From the NCBI GenBank assembly GCA_019648995.1, contig BLXT01003003.1:1836862-1868533 (forward strand): DNA of 31,672 bases, read 5' to 3'. Position 1 is the stretch's first letter. Every line of letters begins with the position of its first letter. The notes under the pieces were generated by a model that was not told where the DNA came from, did not search any database, and saw only the letters and a list, made by a program, of their open reading frames with translations. Made by a program: the position numbers and the translations under genes. Shown here piece after piece: positions 20,988-31,663 of this stretch. Source of the stretch: Plakobranchus ocellatus (Eukaryota > Mollusca > Gastropoda > Plakobranchidae).

Positions 20988-21147
20988 TTGCACTGGCAAA
21001 CAATTGCCATGTGTCTATGTACATGTTTGGTGTGACAGTCTTCTTCTCTTCTGCTTCCAAAGTTAGCTTCACATCAATTTTGTTTTTATCATTAGATATG
21101 ATAGAATTGGACAATTTTGTGATAATTTCAATGATGGACTCTCTATC
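20988..21147 (-). CDS. Unrecognised spliced gene, middle block next to the solo LTR
   Basis: Minus-strand frame with DRESIIEIITKLSNSI, KIDVKLTLEAEEKKTVTPNM and YIDTWQLFASA, leading into the 55-base intron. Its upstream edge is cut by the solo LTR at 21155 and its target duplication. The residue mix and the splice-consistent join suggest real coding ancestry. Confidence 0.4.
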
Positions 21148-21149
21148 AT

Positions 21150-21154
21150 GTCAC
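21150..21154 (+). repeat. Target-site duplication of solo LTR, left
   Basis: GTCAC immediately precedes TGTTAG and is repeated at 22424-22428 directly after CTAACA. Confidence 0.85.
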
Positions 21155-22423
21155 TGTTAGGGTTAATGTAGTCATGTTTTCATGTTAGCTGTGTAGGGTT
21201 GAATGTTTGGTGTGTGTGTGTGTGATGTGATTTGGAGTTCACGCCTGGTGACGACGGTTCAGACGGAGCTGCAGAGCGGAGGATTTTGCCTGGGTCAGAC
21301 ACTCCAATTTTAGCACTCGAGCTGTTCAGTCACGGACGGTCCTGGCCTGCACTGTAGCGGATTTGTAGACTGGAGACTACGTTTTTAAACCTTCTACCAC
21401 CTGAGGAAACCTATGCTATTTTAATTCCTGAGGCTGTGTGCCTAGCCAGACTGATGGTCAAGTCTGAGAATTTATGTTTCACAACTGGAAACGGTGGTAA
21501 CGAAATTGAATCTGTTGAATTTGATGCTTGAGGCTGTGTGCCTACGCAGACCTATACATACAGGTCTACAATTCATCATGTACAACTGAATTGGCACTCT
21601 ATCTCGTTCTACTTGTACTAATTGTCCCTCGCGTAAGGGCGTGCCACCTGTCTGGTGAATGTCAGTGTGTCGGAGTCAGAGAAAGTGAGTGGAGAGCTTG
21701 AAGGACACGGGTTAGGACTATTGTTACTGTGTGGAGAGTTTTAAGGACACTGTGAGGACTTTTATTACTGTGTAAGCTATGAACTGTTGTGCGGGACCCA
21801 GATTTTGTCGGAACTTCACTATTTGGACATTTGACTGTTTGTGTTAGGAACTATATACCCTGTTCAACTACAGGCTTCGCGGACGGGAATCGTCGCTGGA
21901 TCGTGTTTGGAAGCGTGTGCTTGTGTGGTTGAACAGTGTGGGGTTTTATATCTATTAGTTAAGTCTGTAGATTTATAACTATTTATTATATCTGTAGATT
22001 GGTCCTTTTAATTATATTTGTGGATTATATCTATGAACTAAATTGATAAACTATATCTTTAAACTTTATCCAAAGATCCTACCTGTTAGCTATATTTATT
22101 GATTGAATAATTCTATCTAAGAAGTAATTTGAGGAGAGTTTCCTCGTGAGTGGATTTAAATTTATTTCATTGTATAAGATTACGTAACGCACTCTGAATA
22201 GTTATTGTCGCGCCTGCGTGCGTGTATTTTATATTTGGCTCTCGTATGTATCTGTCTACTTCTTTGTGTGACTCTCCTACTTCTACATATATTTACTTTA
22301 TTATTATAATATAAGTTTCTGTCGCCTATTCCCGGTGTTCTGCCTTCTATTTGGTGTGGCCTTTTTTTATGCAGTCGTTTGTTGTACCCTCTGTGATGTT
22401 GTAACCCCCGTTCTATTCTAACA
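21155..22423. mobile_element. Solo LTR, 1269 bp
   Basis: It starts TGTTAG and ends CTAACA, a six-base terminal inverted repeat of the usual TG...CA form. It is flanked by a perfect five-base duplication, GTCAC, as made by Gypsy- and BEL-type retrotransposons. No coding sequence, primer-binding site or polypurine tract is inside, so this is what remains after recombination between two LTRs. Internal repeats are visible: GAGGCTGTGTGCCTA at 21430 and again exactly 100 bases later at 21530, and a block of about 40 bases with GTGGAGAG and AAGGACAC twice, near 21690 and 21739. A (TG)n tract lies near 21210. Orientation is not determined. Confidence 0.85.
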
Positions 22424-22428
22424 GTCAC
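22424..22428 (+). repeat. Target-site duplication of solo LTR, right
   Basis: Second copy of GTCAC, directly after CTAACA. Confidence 0.85.
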
Positions 22429-22435
22429 CATCACT

Positions 22436-22780
22436 TTATTTACAGAGATAAAAACCATTTTGATAGCTGCTATCATGAATGGCAAGCTCTGCAGTGATGC
22501 GACAGTGAATCTCTTTAAGTTGATTTGTCAGATTTCCTGCATTGTAGTAATTTGAAAACTTAAGACTTGTCCTGGTGGCAATTATTTTAATATAACATCG
22601 GCAGTAAGCTTTTAAACCACATAACAAGTGGTTCCAATAACTATGGGCTCCTCTAGAGCTGGATGTAGATAAAGAATTGGCAGAGTTCCACCTAGAAATA
22701 TTTGTCTCATTCCTCTCACTCTGATCAGAGAATTGTGTAAACAAGTTTAGAGCTTCAGGGAGTGAGACGTCTATTATCAT
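22436..22780 (-). CDS. Unrecognised coding block upstream of the solo LTR
   Basis: The minus strand has a 114-codon frame with EALNLFTQFSDQSERNETN, GAHSYWNHLLCGLKAY and LKEIHCRITAELAIHDSSYQ, ending in a TAA eight bases before the LTR target site. The composition looks like a real, Cys-containing helical protein. It lies on the same strand as, and directly before, the blocks at 20988-21147 and 20652-20932, so all three are probably one gene into which the LTR jumped. One frame change is needed between this block and the next. No family is recognised. Confidence 0.35.
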   Translation of the reverse strand: MIIDVSLPEALNLFTQFSDQSERNETNISRWNSANSLSTSSSRGAHSYWNHLLCGLKAYCRCYIKIIATRTSLKFSNYYNAGNLTNQLKEIHCRITAELAIHDSSYQNGFYLCK

Positions 22781-22784
22781 TTAC

Positions 22785-22909
22785 CATTGTTAGGCTTAGC
22801 ATTATTGACTGAAGCAACTAATAGTGTCCTGTGAGAGAAAATGAATGAACAGAAACCCAGAGATCACCTATAAATGGTGTACTAGGTGTACTAATAGTCA
22901 ATCAATCAA
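22785..22909 (+). mobile_element. 5'-truncated copy of the LINE 3' end
   Basis: AAAATGAATGAACAGAAACC, then CAGAGATCACC (GAAACCCAGAGATCACC at 22852-22868) and a TCAATCAATCAAG tail follow the LINE at 17283-18999. It abuts the start of the minus-strand frame ending at 22780, so it may have removed or displaced that gene's upstream part. Confidence 0.7.
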
Positions 22910-23205
22910 GCATAATGTATACAACTAGACTGACACAAAATCGAGCTCAGTGCACACAAAGACATTCTTCGTACTTTGAAACAAAGACAACCAAAACTTA
23001 GTTGTAATACCATCCTTGACAGGTAAGAATTACTAGGTCAAGATTTTAGGTCAATAAGATTGGAAACAGTGGCTTAAAAGAAGAGCTTTATAAGATAATG
23101 CAGTTGTTGTATAAGCAGTTGTCATTCAACAGCACATTAAATTACCTAATGCAGTGTGCCTTGTACTGAATGGATTCAGTTAAAATGCTTTTGTTTTATC
23201 ATGGA

Positions 23206-24110
23206 CAAAATGAATTGATGAATTTTTTGTCGTCTCTTAAAACTTTCCTCTCAAATCATGCTTGCCTTTATTCCCAGAGCTTGTGTTGCCATCGACGAGG
23301 CTATGATGACATGGAGAGGACTGTTGATTTTCCGCTTTTCAATTTCCAACAAACTGGATAAATTTGGCATAAAAATTTTCAACCTTTGCGACAGTGACAC
23401 CAGCTATTTTTCCAGCCTAGAATTTTACATGGAAAAGGGGCCTTGCTCCCCTCATTGTACAACATTGATGTGGTGAACAGATTCCTCACTCCATACCTTG
23501 AGGAAGGAAGGACCCTATTTGCAGGCAATTACTACACAAGTCCTGATCTGTTCACACACCTGAGGTAGCACAAGACTCTGGGGAAGAATGGCCCCCCAAA
23601 GACATGCTGCCAAAGTTGAAGAAGGCTGACACCACTACATCAGCCATCACAAACTCAACTACTAAGATTTTATATCAAGCAAGAGGTGAACATCTTGTCC
23701 ACTGCCCACAACGACACCATAGTTGCTAGTGACAAAAAAACCCTAGCTCTAACTCGTGAACCTATCAACAAAAATTGCATGCTGTTGCATTCATGGAGGC
23801 AGTGGACTGCAGCGACCAGATGTTGTCTTGCAACTCATTCAGAAGAAGAACCTGAAGTTGTGGAAGAAGCTTTCTTCTATTTTATGCTGGCAGTTCTGAA
23901 CAGCTACATACTACATAAATGCTCTGATTCAGCTGCTGAAGCTCTTTCTCACAGGCTGTTCCACAGAGATCTAGCAATGCAACTGGTTGCTTGGGCTCCA
24001 CTTACTCTCACAGGCATCATAAAGACGTTGGCAACATACATGTACAGTGTAATTTACTTCTTAAGAGAATCTTTTGGATGTGAATATTTTATAGTTATAC
24101 TTATAATTTT
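23206..24110 (+). pseudogene. piggyBac transposase, broken
   Basis: Plus-strand blocks in successive frames: ELMNFLSSLKTFLSNHACL; RACVAIDEAMMTWRG with the first catalytic Asp; KLDKFGIKIFNLCDSDTSYF; after a shift near 23437, YNIDVVNRFLTPYLEEGRTL and FAGNYYTSPDLFTHLR followed by a stop; LPKLKKADTT; VNILSTAHNDT; MEAVDCSDQM with another family Asp; and AFFYFMLAVLNSYILHK at the C-terminus. The family uses three Asp residues to move an element at TTAA sites. In the second motif the usual DN reads GN (AGNYYTS), so that catalytic Asp is lost. At least four frame changes are needed. The N-terminal third and the terminal repeats were not found. Confidence 0.87.
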
Positions 24111-24196
24111 TACACAACTGCTTTTGTGTATGTGACTCATTCAATTAAAGTGACAACTGCCTCTCCATTCTACTTTTCTAGCTTGTTCTATTTTGC

Positions 24197-24300
24197 CCTT
24201 TCTTTTTCTCTCTCCTCTCTTTCCTCTCACTGATTTCCTCTGCCTTTTGGACTCTTTATCTCTCTGTGACACTCTTTTCTCTTCTCTCTCGCTCTCTCTT
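24197..24300 (+). repeat. Pyrimidine-rich (CT) tract
   Basis: An almost pure C/T stretch rich in TCTCTC. It ends just before TAATACTTAG (to 24311), an acceptor-like site followed by a 19-codon frame IAKDTFADDILKNAVEYN and a stop at 24368. It may be a simple repeat or a strong polypyrimidine tract of a terminal exon; the evidence is too thin to call a gene. Confidence 0.6.
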
Positions 24301-24715
24301 GTAATACTTAGATAGCCAAAGATACCTTTGCAGATGACATTTTGAAGAATGCTGTTGAATATAATTGATTATGACTGATCATTGTAATGTGAAAGAATTT
24401 GTTGATATATCTCATAGCTTTCAGCATTAATAGAGCTATTTTGTAAGCTGCTGGTTGCTGCTTGTGTTGGTTTTGGCATTGTGAGGAAAAGTGTGGCCTG
24501 TTTCTTTTGGGCAGCTTTCCTAGTTCAGCCTCAAACAAAATACCATGTGCTTTTGGACATATTCTGCACAGGAGGCAGTTTCCTGAGTTGATGGGCAATG
24601 TTTTACCGAATGTGTCAAACTCGTCTCCAGCTGATGCTGCTTGAGGATTGAGCAGTCTTGCTCAGCAAGTCAAAGGAGTTCATCCTCAGAATTTCTTTTT
24701 CTATTTTTTTTTTCA

Positions 24716-25784
24716 TGCCAATTTGTGGCCTGTGTTTGGCTGTTTGCGCACAATGGTAGAGGCTGGGATGCAGTCAATGCTTGAATTGATAGGGCTGAGA
24801 ATTTGCAAGGAGTTTGACTCAATCAATGTTTGATCACATTCCTTGCAGAATTTCTTGATTTCTCATAAACATGAAATTATTGAAGTAGGCCTACCACAAC
24901 TTCAGTTCATAAATTTCTTAAGTACCAGCGTCTGACAATTTGGAAAGCTCATGTTTTTTTTTTTAATTCTCTTCTTAAAGCATTTTTCAAATTACATTTG
25001 TTTATTTTTTTTTTATAATTGTGTCACTGTTTGTGTAGGGATCAAACTGTTTAGCAATGTGTCAAGTAGTTTTTCTTAGCTTTATCTTTCTAAAATTTGT
25101 TCCTTTAGTCTTTTGATTTTATTTTCCATAAACATGCTATTGAACAATAGGTTTCTGTGAATTTCAAGATGGAGTCTTTGCTCCATGAAACTATATTTTA
25201 AAGAAATGAATGTTTGATAAAATATCCAGTGGAACACAAAAAAAACTTTAATTTTACATTAGTTTTAACACTCTCGTGCCAATTTGTGGCCTGCGACTGG
25301 CCAGTTTCTGGCTGTTTGCACATGAGGTAGAGGCTGGGATGCAGCCAATGCTTGAATTGATGGGACTGAGAATTAGCTTGGAATTTGACTCAATCAATGT
25401 TTGACCATGTAACTTTGCGGAATTTCTTGATCTCTTAAGAGCATGAAATTATTGAATTACCACAACTTCGGTTTGTAAGTTTCTTAAGTAGGCCCACAGG
25501 ATCTGACAATTTGGACAGCTCATGTTTTTCTTTAATTCTTTTCTGAAAGCATTTCTCAAATTACATTTGTTTTGTTTTTTTTATAATTGTGTCCCTGTTT
25601 GTGTGTTTAAAAATTTGTTGCTTTTAATTTTCCACAAACATTCCATTGAACAATAGGCTTCTATAAATTTCAAGACGGACTCTTTGTTCCATGAAACTAT
25701 GTTTTAAAGAAATGAATTTGTTCTGATAAAATATCCAATAGAACACAAAAAAAGTTTAATTTTACATCTAGTTTTAACATGCTC
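24716..25784 (+). repeat. Two-copy tandem duplication, period 561 bp
   Basis: Copy 1 (24716-25276) and copy 2 (25277-25784) both begin TGCCAATTTGTGGCCTG and share GAGGCTGGGATGCAG, GACTCAATCAATGTTTGA and CATGAAATTATTGAA in the same order. They also share TTTAAAGAAATGAAT and end at TAGTTTTAACA. Copy 2 lacks about 60 bases present near 25041-25105. Many substitutions separate them, so the duplication is not recent. No coding potential is evident. Confidence 0.85.
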
Positions 25785-28277
25785 AATATAGGATGGAATA
25801 CAAAAGGGTTTTTTTCTAGTCATGCAAAGAAAGGCAGTGAGAGAGTGATATAGTCAGCTGCAAGACTCTTGACACCATGAGATAATATAGGTCCCCTAGA
25901 GAAAAAAAGGAGACAAAAGCTTGGCAAAAAAATTTGTTTCTACTTTCAGAATCGTTCATTAATGAAAGTCATTCATGGGTGATTTTACTACTTGTTGTAT
26001 GCTGATCGCCATATCTAATATTTTTCTCCTAGAATAACATTTTGATGAAGTTTTTTAAAATCAGAAATAACTGTAGTCTGATCATATAGCAATGGAACCG
26101 ACCTGTCTAGCACAGGTGCAGCCTTGTAATGTATGCAAAATATTAGACAGTGCTTAATATTATTTGGTCCTATGCACCCATCAATCTGCATACAAGCACT
26201 GAACTTTCTTATTACATGTACACGCTTAGATCTGTCGACTGCATGCATGTGTCTCACATATGACAGAGCATCGTCAGCATGCATACAACTGGGTCAAGCA
26301 AATGTCAAGAGTGTGCAATACATGTAATAAGCTTTATTTTATTTTTTTTAAAAGTGAAATTTGAAAAAAAATCGGCATATGTCTGAGTTTGCTACTGAGG
26401 TGTCTAATACATTATGCAAATCACTTTGCTACAGCATTAAAATAAAAGGATTAACCCTATTTTCGCATTTTGGTCTGTTTATTATTCTACATTATACTTT
26501 TCCTTCTAAAGAATTGATCGAAATGGCAATGAAACACTTGTTAATTTTTTTTTTTTATTTTTACATTTATTGTCCATCTTTTTTTTCTGTAACAGCGCTG
26601 GGTTTATCATGTGAAAAGATGAGACAGGTGTGTATGCACTATATGTATGTCCTTGAATTATTCCTAATAGTGTTACAGAAGACAATATTGTCGACTCTTT
26701 TACAACTACATGTACTATGGTCATCATCATCATGACCATAATGAACATTATACTACTATCATTCCTTGCATTATTATCATCTTCATCATCACCACTGTCA
26801 TCATAATACATGTAAAGACCATTCTTTATATATTGTTTGACATATTCTTGGTTGTTCTCTTTTGCTTATTGCTAGAACTCTTGAATCAAAAATGAAATTT
26901 ATGATGGAAGTCTAAGTATTTTAGGAATCTGCAATTGTACTGTTGCTTTTTTTTTCTCAATTAAACCTGTTGAAAGAAAACGTTTTTGTTGTTTTGTTTA
27001 TTAAATGGAAATTGTACTTTACTTTATACTATTAAATGAACATATTGCAATTATTTAATAATCGACTCTAATTGTTTTTGCTTATAGATATTTTACGACC
27101 TGATAAAAGGGTGAAGTAAGAGTGTGAGAGAGAGGTATTAATCAAATGGTTTCAACCAGACTTAATGAATTGAAAGCTGCATATTAAACATTTCTATTTG
27201 TTAAAACAGCCTGAAACTTCTTCATAAGCTTTGCAATTATGAAAAAAAAAAATGCAAAGAATTACATTGATTATGTGCCAAAGTATGACTATTTTTTTTT
27301 TTTTTGGAATAAGCTTTTCAAAAAAGAAAAAAAAATCTGTTTAATTTTTCTCACTAAAAAGTTTTGGATGCGACATCTGATTCATTTAGACTTTTTGCGC
27401 AGTAAATATCCAATATATTGAACAGGGTATTCAAAGCAGGCTTGTTGCAAGTATGGTTCAACTGTAGCAGATGCAATTGTAGATGCTCTTTTTTAAATAG
27501 AATCTGTCAAATTTGACGGCTTGGAAATATATTTGCATAGACCGTTTAACTTAAAAGTTTATTGCTAAATGTCAAAGTTGCAAATGTTAAATCTCATTTG
27601 ACGAATCTCGGCAGTTGATGTGATATTGATAATTTAGCTACAGGGAAAATCCAGTTTATTAAAGTAAAACCAAAAATTGAAAAGGAGGAATCTGAGAAGA
27701 CAGAATAATTAGAAAGATTTAAAAAAAAAAAAAGTGTAACTACTCAAATTTTGTAGGCCCAACATTGTATTGTAAGCCTATGTATTTGATCAACAGACCC
27801 AAAAGTATACTATATGCTAGTTTTCTGCTTGATAGGTTTTTTTTTCTTTTACCCATAGATGATGTCACTTTGTCAGATGTCAGATCTGGTGCAGGTATCA
27901 ACAATCATGGTCCTCTATTCCAGCCTATCACCAGCCTCCTAGAATAAAAAATTTTAGTAGCTTCCAGTTTCTTTTTGATGTTTTTGGAAATTGTCCAGCA
28001 CCCGCACGCGCACTTATAGCACAGACCATTTACATAGGATTTCAGGGTTCTCCTTGTTCAATAGAAGATGCTAGAAAAACAAATTGCTCTGACAAGGCCC
28101 AAAAGCCATAATACATGCCAGTTTCCTTTTTGACAGGTTGTTTTTCACCATAAATGCTAGAAAAATATGTTGCTGTTGACCACACCCAATATGAAGGCGC
28201 AGATACAGCCAGCTCTCTAAAGCAGGAAATAATTGCAGGCATACATAACATGAAATAGAGGCAAGTTTATGAAAGAA
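25785..28277. other. No gene supported
   Basis: AT-rich sequence with long T runs. Open frames at 26015-26284 and 26361-26735 have no family motif. Two acceptor/donor-like pairs occur, bracketing 26601-26632 and 27861-27896, but the enclosed segments are tiny. Confidence 0.5.
26717..26810 (+). repeat. Imperfect ATC/TCA trinucleotide microsatellite
   Basis: Runs of CATCATCAT and TATCATCTTCATCATCACC with interruptions. Frames across it give His-rich or Asp/Met-rich strings that are artefacts. Confidence 0.8.
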
Positions 28278-28562
28278 CTTGGGCACTGTAACTAAGAAGT
28301 GTAATGCAGCAGGTGCTGTTCAAAAACAGGGAGATAATATAGATACTTTAATCTTGTCTTCTGAATAAAAAAAACCCAAAAACCTATCAATCAGAATCTG
28401 GCAAATCTATCAAGTAATAAAGCTTGGGCACTGTAGGTGTAATGCAGCGGGTGCTGTTCAAAGAGCAGGGAGATAATGAAGATATCTTGTCTTCTGAATA
28501 AAAAAAAGCCAAAAACCTATCAATCAGTATACTATCTGGTATACCTGTCAAGTAATAAAGCT
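28278..28562 (+). repeat. Two-copy tandem duplication, period about 145 bp
   Basis: Both copies start CTTGGGCACTGTA and share GTAATGCAGC, GGTGCTGTTCAAA, CAGGGAGATAAT, TCTTGTCTTCTGAATAAAA and AACCTATCAATCAG, ending TCAAGTAATAAAGC. Divergence is moderate. A weaker related pair lies at about 27785-27870 and 28095-28160. Confidence 0.8.
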
Positions 28563-31264
28563 CGTCTCTGCTAGAGTAGTATCAATGTCAATCTGTGTCC
28601 AAAAACAAACAAAATTTGAATAATATTCAAAGTCACCGACTAGACTTACATTCTTAATATGTGTACACGAAAATCAAACAAAGCCGTACTAAATTAAAAA
28701 AAAATATGCAAGGAACGAAATTATATAAAGGTTCTTTGTTCAAGTGTTTTAATAATGTTTGCAATAAAAAAGTACAGAAGTCATTTCTTCCCACACTTAA
28801 CCACAGAAACAAAAAAAATAAAAAATAACCCTTGAATCTCACATATATCTATAAGCACTCTGAGTGCCAGTAGTACGATTAAATTCATTATTCATCTCAC
28901 CTAGCACCTCTACAATTATTCTGTACACACAAAAACTGCAACAAGGAACAAATAGAAAAGCAGCAAAGAAGCAAACACTAAAAAATAAACAAACTGGTTT
29001 TGTGAAAATGGTGTAGAAAACAATTCCAACAAGGAAAAAAAAAAGGCAACAAAAATATGCACACACTAAAAAATGAGCAATCATACCTGGTTTGTGAAAA
29101 TGGTCAACAGACTAGTACATGTAACAATTACCAGTAACTAGAAAAAACAAACTACATAATTGGACCTAATTCTCTTACTCTGTTTTAAAACAACATTGTT
29201 TTCATTACTGAAAAGTTTTCAGGCACATCCTATGAGCAGCCGAAACAAGCAGGTGGTAAAATATGATTGAGTGGTTAAGCTACTGCAGAAAGCAATGCAT
29301 ATGTCATGTATTGACAATGGCTCTAATTTCTAAAAATCTAACTGTGGTGAAGCAAATAAAATACATAGTTTTACTCTCTACTTCATTAATTTATAATTAC
29401 TTTAATTTTCACCTACATTTTGAACTGCCTGTTTCAAAAGGCAAAATGTAGCCATCCTATAAGTCACAAGTGGTAGGTGTGACTGAATTCATATCAAACT
29501 GTAGTAGAGAATACGAAGCAAAATTAACATGACGTAAAGAGAGTTGATGCCTCATCAAAAGTTGTGCACATACTGATTTAGAATAGACTGCAAGGTATGT
29601 TAGTGAATTATTTTACCCTTGCTACTTTATCGTCACTAAGGCTAAGAGACCAATATACACATACACTACATTCTCATTTAAGTCTCATAATCTTTTTCTA
29701 CAGATTCACTCAGTTCAGTCAATGGATTAATCCAGAATAAGCAACTGCTAGAGCTGACTGATTTGATGTCATAATAACAGTTGGCAAGATACAGAATTGG
29801 TTATGTGTAAGTGGTGTTGGAGCAAGAAGAAACTGTTATGTGGCAGTCACAATGCCTGATACAAAACTCTTCGTGTAGGTAGCTAGACAGTTTGAAGCCA
29901 TGCTTGTTCAAGTACAACCTGGTTTAATGCTTTTTGTTGATTGAAAATGGGTCCATTTTGTCTGCGATCATAATCCATGAGGTGATCTATCCAGCAAAGG
30001 TGCCTCTCTTGCTCTTTATTTTCTCTGTTGTGATTATGACTCAGGCCCATATATATATAGATAAGTTCTATTCACTATCAATGCTGAAATGTTCTTTATC
30101 CTTATTTTAATGACAGATTTTTGTAGGTTTTTTTTTTTTTGTTTTTTTTTTAATGGCCAGACTAATCCTTCAAAACATTTGTACAATACTTTGGCTATAG
30201 TTATTTAAAAGTGCCTTTATGTACACCAGAGAAATTATTAATGAAGTATATATCTGCCTTGTTTTATATTTAGACCAATAAATGAGGACAAGACAATGTT
30301 TTTATGCCAATACTAAATCAAGATAAAACTTTAGATAGCAAATATCAGGATTTTCTCATTAACTAAGTAGGCCTAATTCAGAAGAGTAGAGGGAAGGCCA
30401 ACATTAAGAAAGATATCCTTTGGATAAATTTGAAAAACATCATTGTATTTGGTGTGACTGAAATTTGATGAAATAAAGATCAATCATAGGCTTGTATTTT
30501 AATCTAGGCCTAATATTTAAGAAAGAAAAAAGAAAAGCTCCTCTGCATGAACTTTCAATCCTCTCTATCGTTTTTAAACTAGGCCTAAATATTTTCACAA
30601 ATTCGCAAAGATTTCACAGAGTCAAAAACTTCATTCATGATATAGATTTACATCTAGATCAAGATGCATATATACTCTTTAAGCCTATCTATCACAAAAA
30701 TGAAATCATGGCTAACACAGGTCTGTATATTTAATAAGTCAAAACCTAGCTCTAAAATAAGTATCAAGAGTACCCACATTATCACAATTACAAGATTAAA
30801 TAGACCTTGATCTTTAAAAGATATCTATTGCAATCTAGACCTAATGCAGGGTTCTAAAAATTATAAAACTTCATGAAAAAAAAAGCACAAAGTAGGCCTA
30901 TCAAGTTCAACATTAACTCTACATGATTCACAGGGAAAATTCTATAGATATCTAGCTCTTCTTCAGTTATGTTGTAATCGTTAATAACATTTCCTAAAGC
31001 AAGTGGATGCAACTCACATAAATAATTAATGGTAACGAAAAAACCATGGGATTTCTAAATAGTAACACTACTTTCACATCGACGATTGCAGAAAAAGTGA
31101 AAGAACGAACTGTACATAGATATGAGACTGGTGCATGATGCTTTATTTTCAAAAATTTATATCGATAAAAAGAGAGAACCATAGTGAAGCAGTATCATTA
31201 TTAGATGTATCCATATAAATACTGAACGCCCAAAAACGAAAACGGAAACTAAAAGAAAATACCT
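28563..31264. other. No gene supported
   Basis: AT-rich sequence whose open frames (28654-29084, 30492-30734 and others) are hydrophobic or low-complexity and lack motifs. Four TAGGCCTA octamers lie at 30368, 30505, 30580 and 30893. Confidence 0.55.
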
Positions 31265-31324
31265 CTATTTGCGGAAGAGTGGTATAAATGGAAAAAGCAA
31301 AAATCGGGATAAATTTTTGTCCTG

Positions 31325-31465
31325 AAACAAAGTTGAATTCCTTGACTTTTCTATCAAATGCAGGACTGCAAGACAGACATTCATTTTCGGGAATTTTTCT
31401 GCAATTTGCAAGACAGTTGGCAGATCTGCTTGAGGTACACAGGCAAGTCTGCCATGAAAAATAAA
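31325..31465 (-). pseudogene. Possible BTB/POZ domain fragment
   Basis: The minus strand reads FIFHGRLACVPQADLPTVLQ followed by IAEKF and NVCLAVLHLIEK. This resembles the stretch of BTB domains that reads Y-x-G-x-[VL]-x-V then DL-xx-[VL]L-x-[IA]AE. BTB domains mediate protein dimerisation in transcription factors and Cullin-3 adaptors. Only about 45 residues are seen and the upstream half is missing. An overlapping frame gives a Cys-rich string after an acceptor-like TTTTTCATGGCAG, so the frame choice is uncertain. Confidence 0.25.
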
Positions 31466-31663
31466 CAAATTGCATAATACCTTACACTGTACATGTATGT
31501 AACTTGGAAGAGAGCAATACATGTTAATATAGCTTAGGGAAAATATGGTAAGAAGTTTTTGCTTTTACAAACAAAAATTGACAGGAAGTTTTAAAAAATT
31601 AATAACCCATGCCAGATTCATAGTTGGTGCTGTTTTATACATTCATGACTCATGCCAATTTAT

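Noticed and set aside
24312..24368. Terminal exon IAKDTFADDILKNAVEYN after a strong pyrimidine tract
   Set aside because: Eighteen residues and one splice-like site are not enough; the CT tract may be a simple repeat.
26601..26632. 32-base microexon between TTCTGTAACAG and GTGTGTATG
   Set aside because: Too short to test by eye; no linked exons.
27861..27947. Exon DVTLSDVRSGAGINNHGPLF and on, after CTTTTACCCATAG
   Set aside because: The acceptor-like stretch lies in a repeat with a second diverged copy near 28095-28160, so it is likely repeat sequence.
28654..29084. Hydrophobic minus-strand frames resembling membrane proteins
   Set aside because: They are Phe/Leu-rich because of A-rich plus-strand sequence, with no conserved motif.
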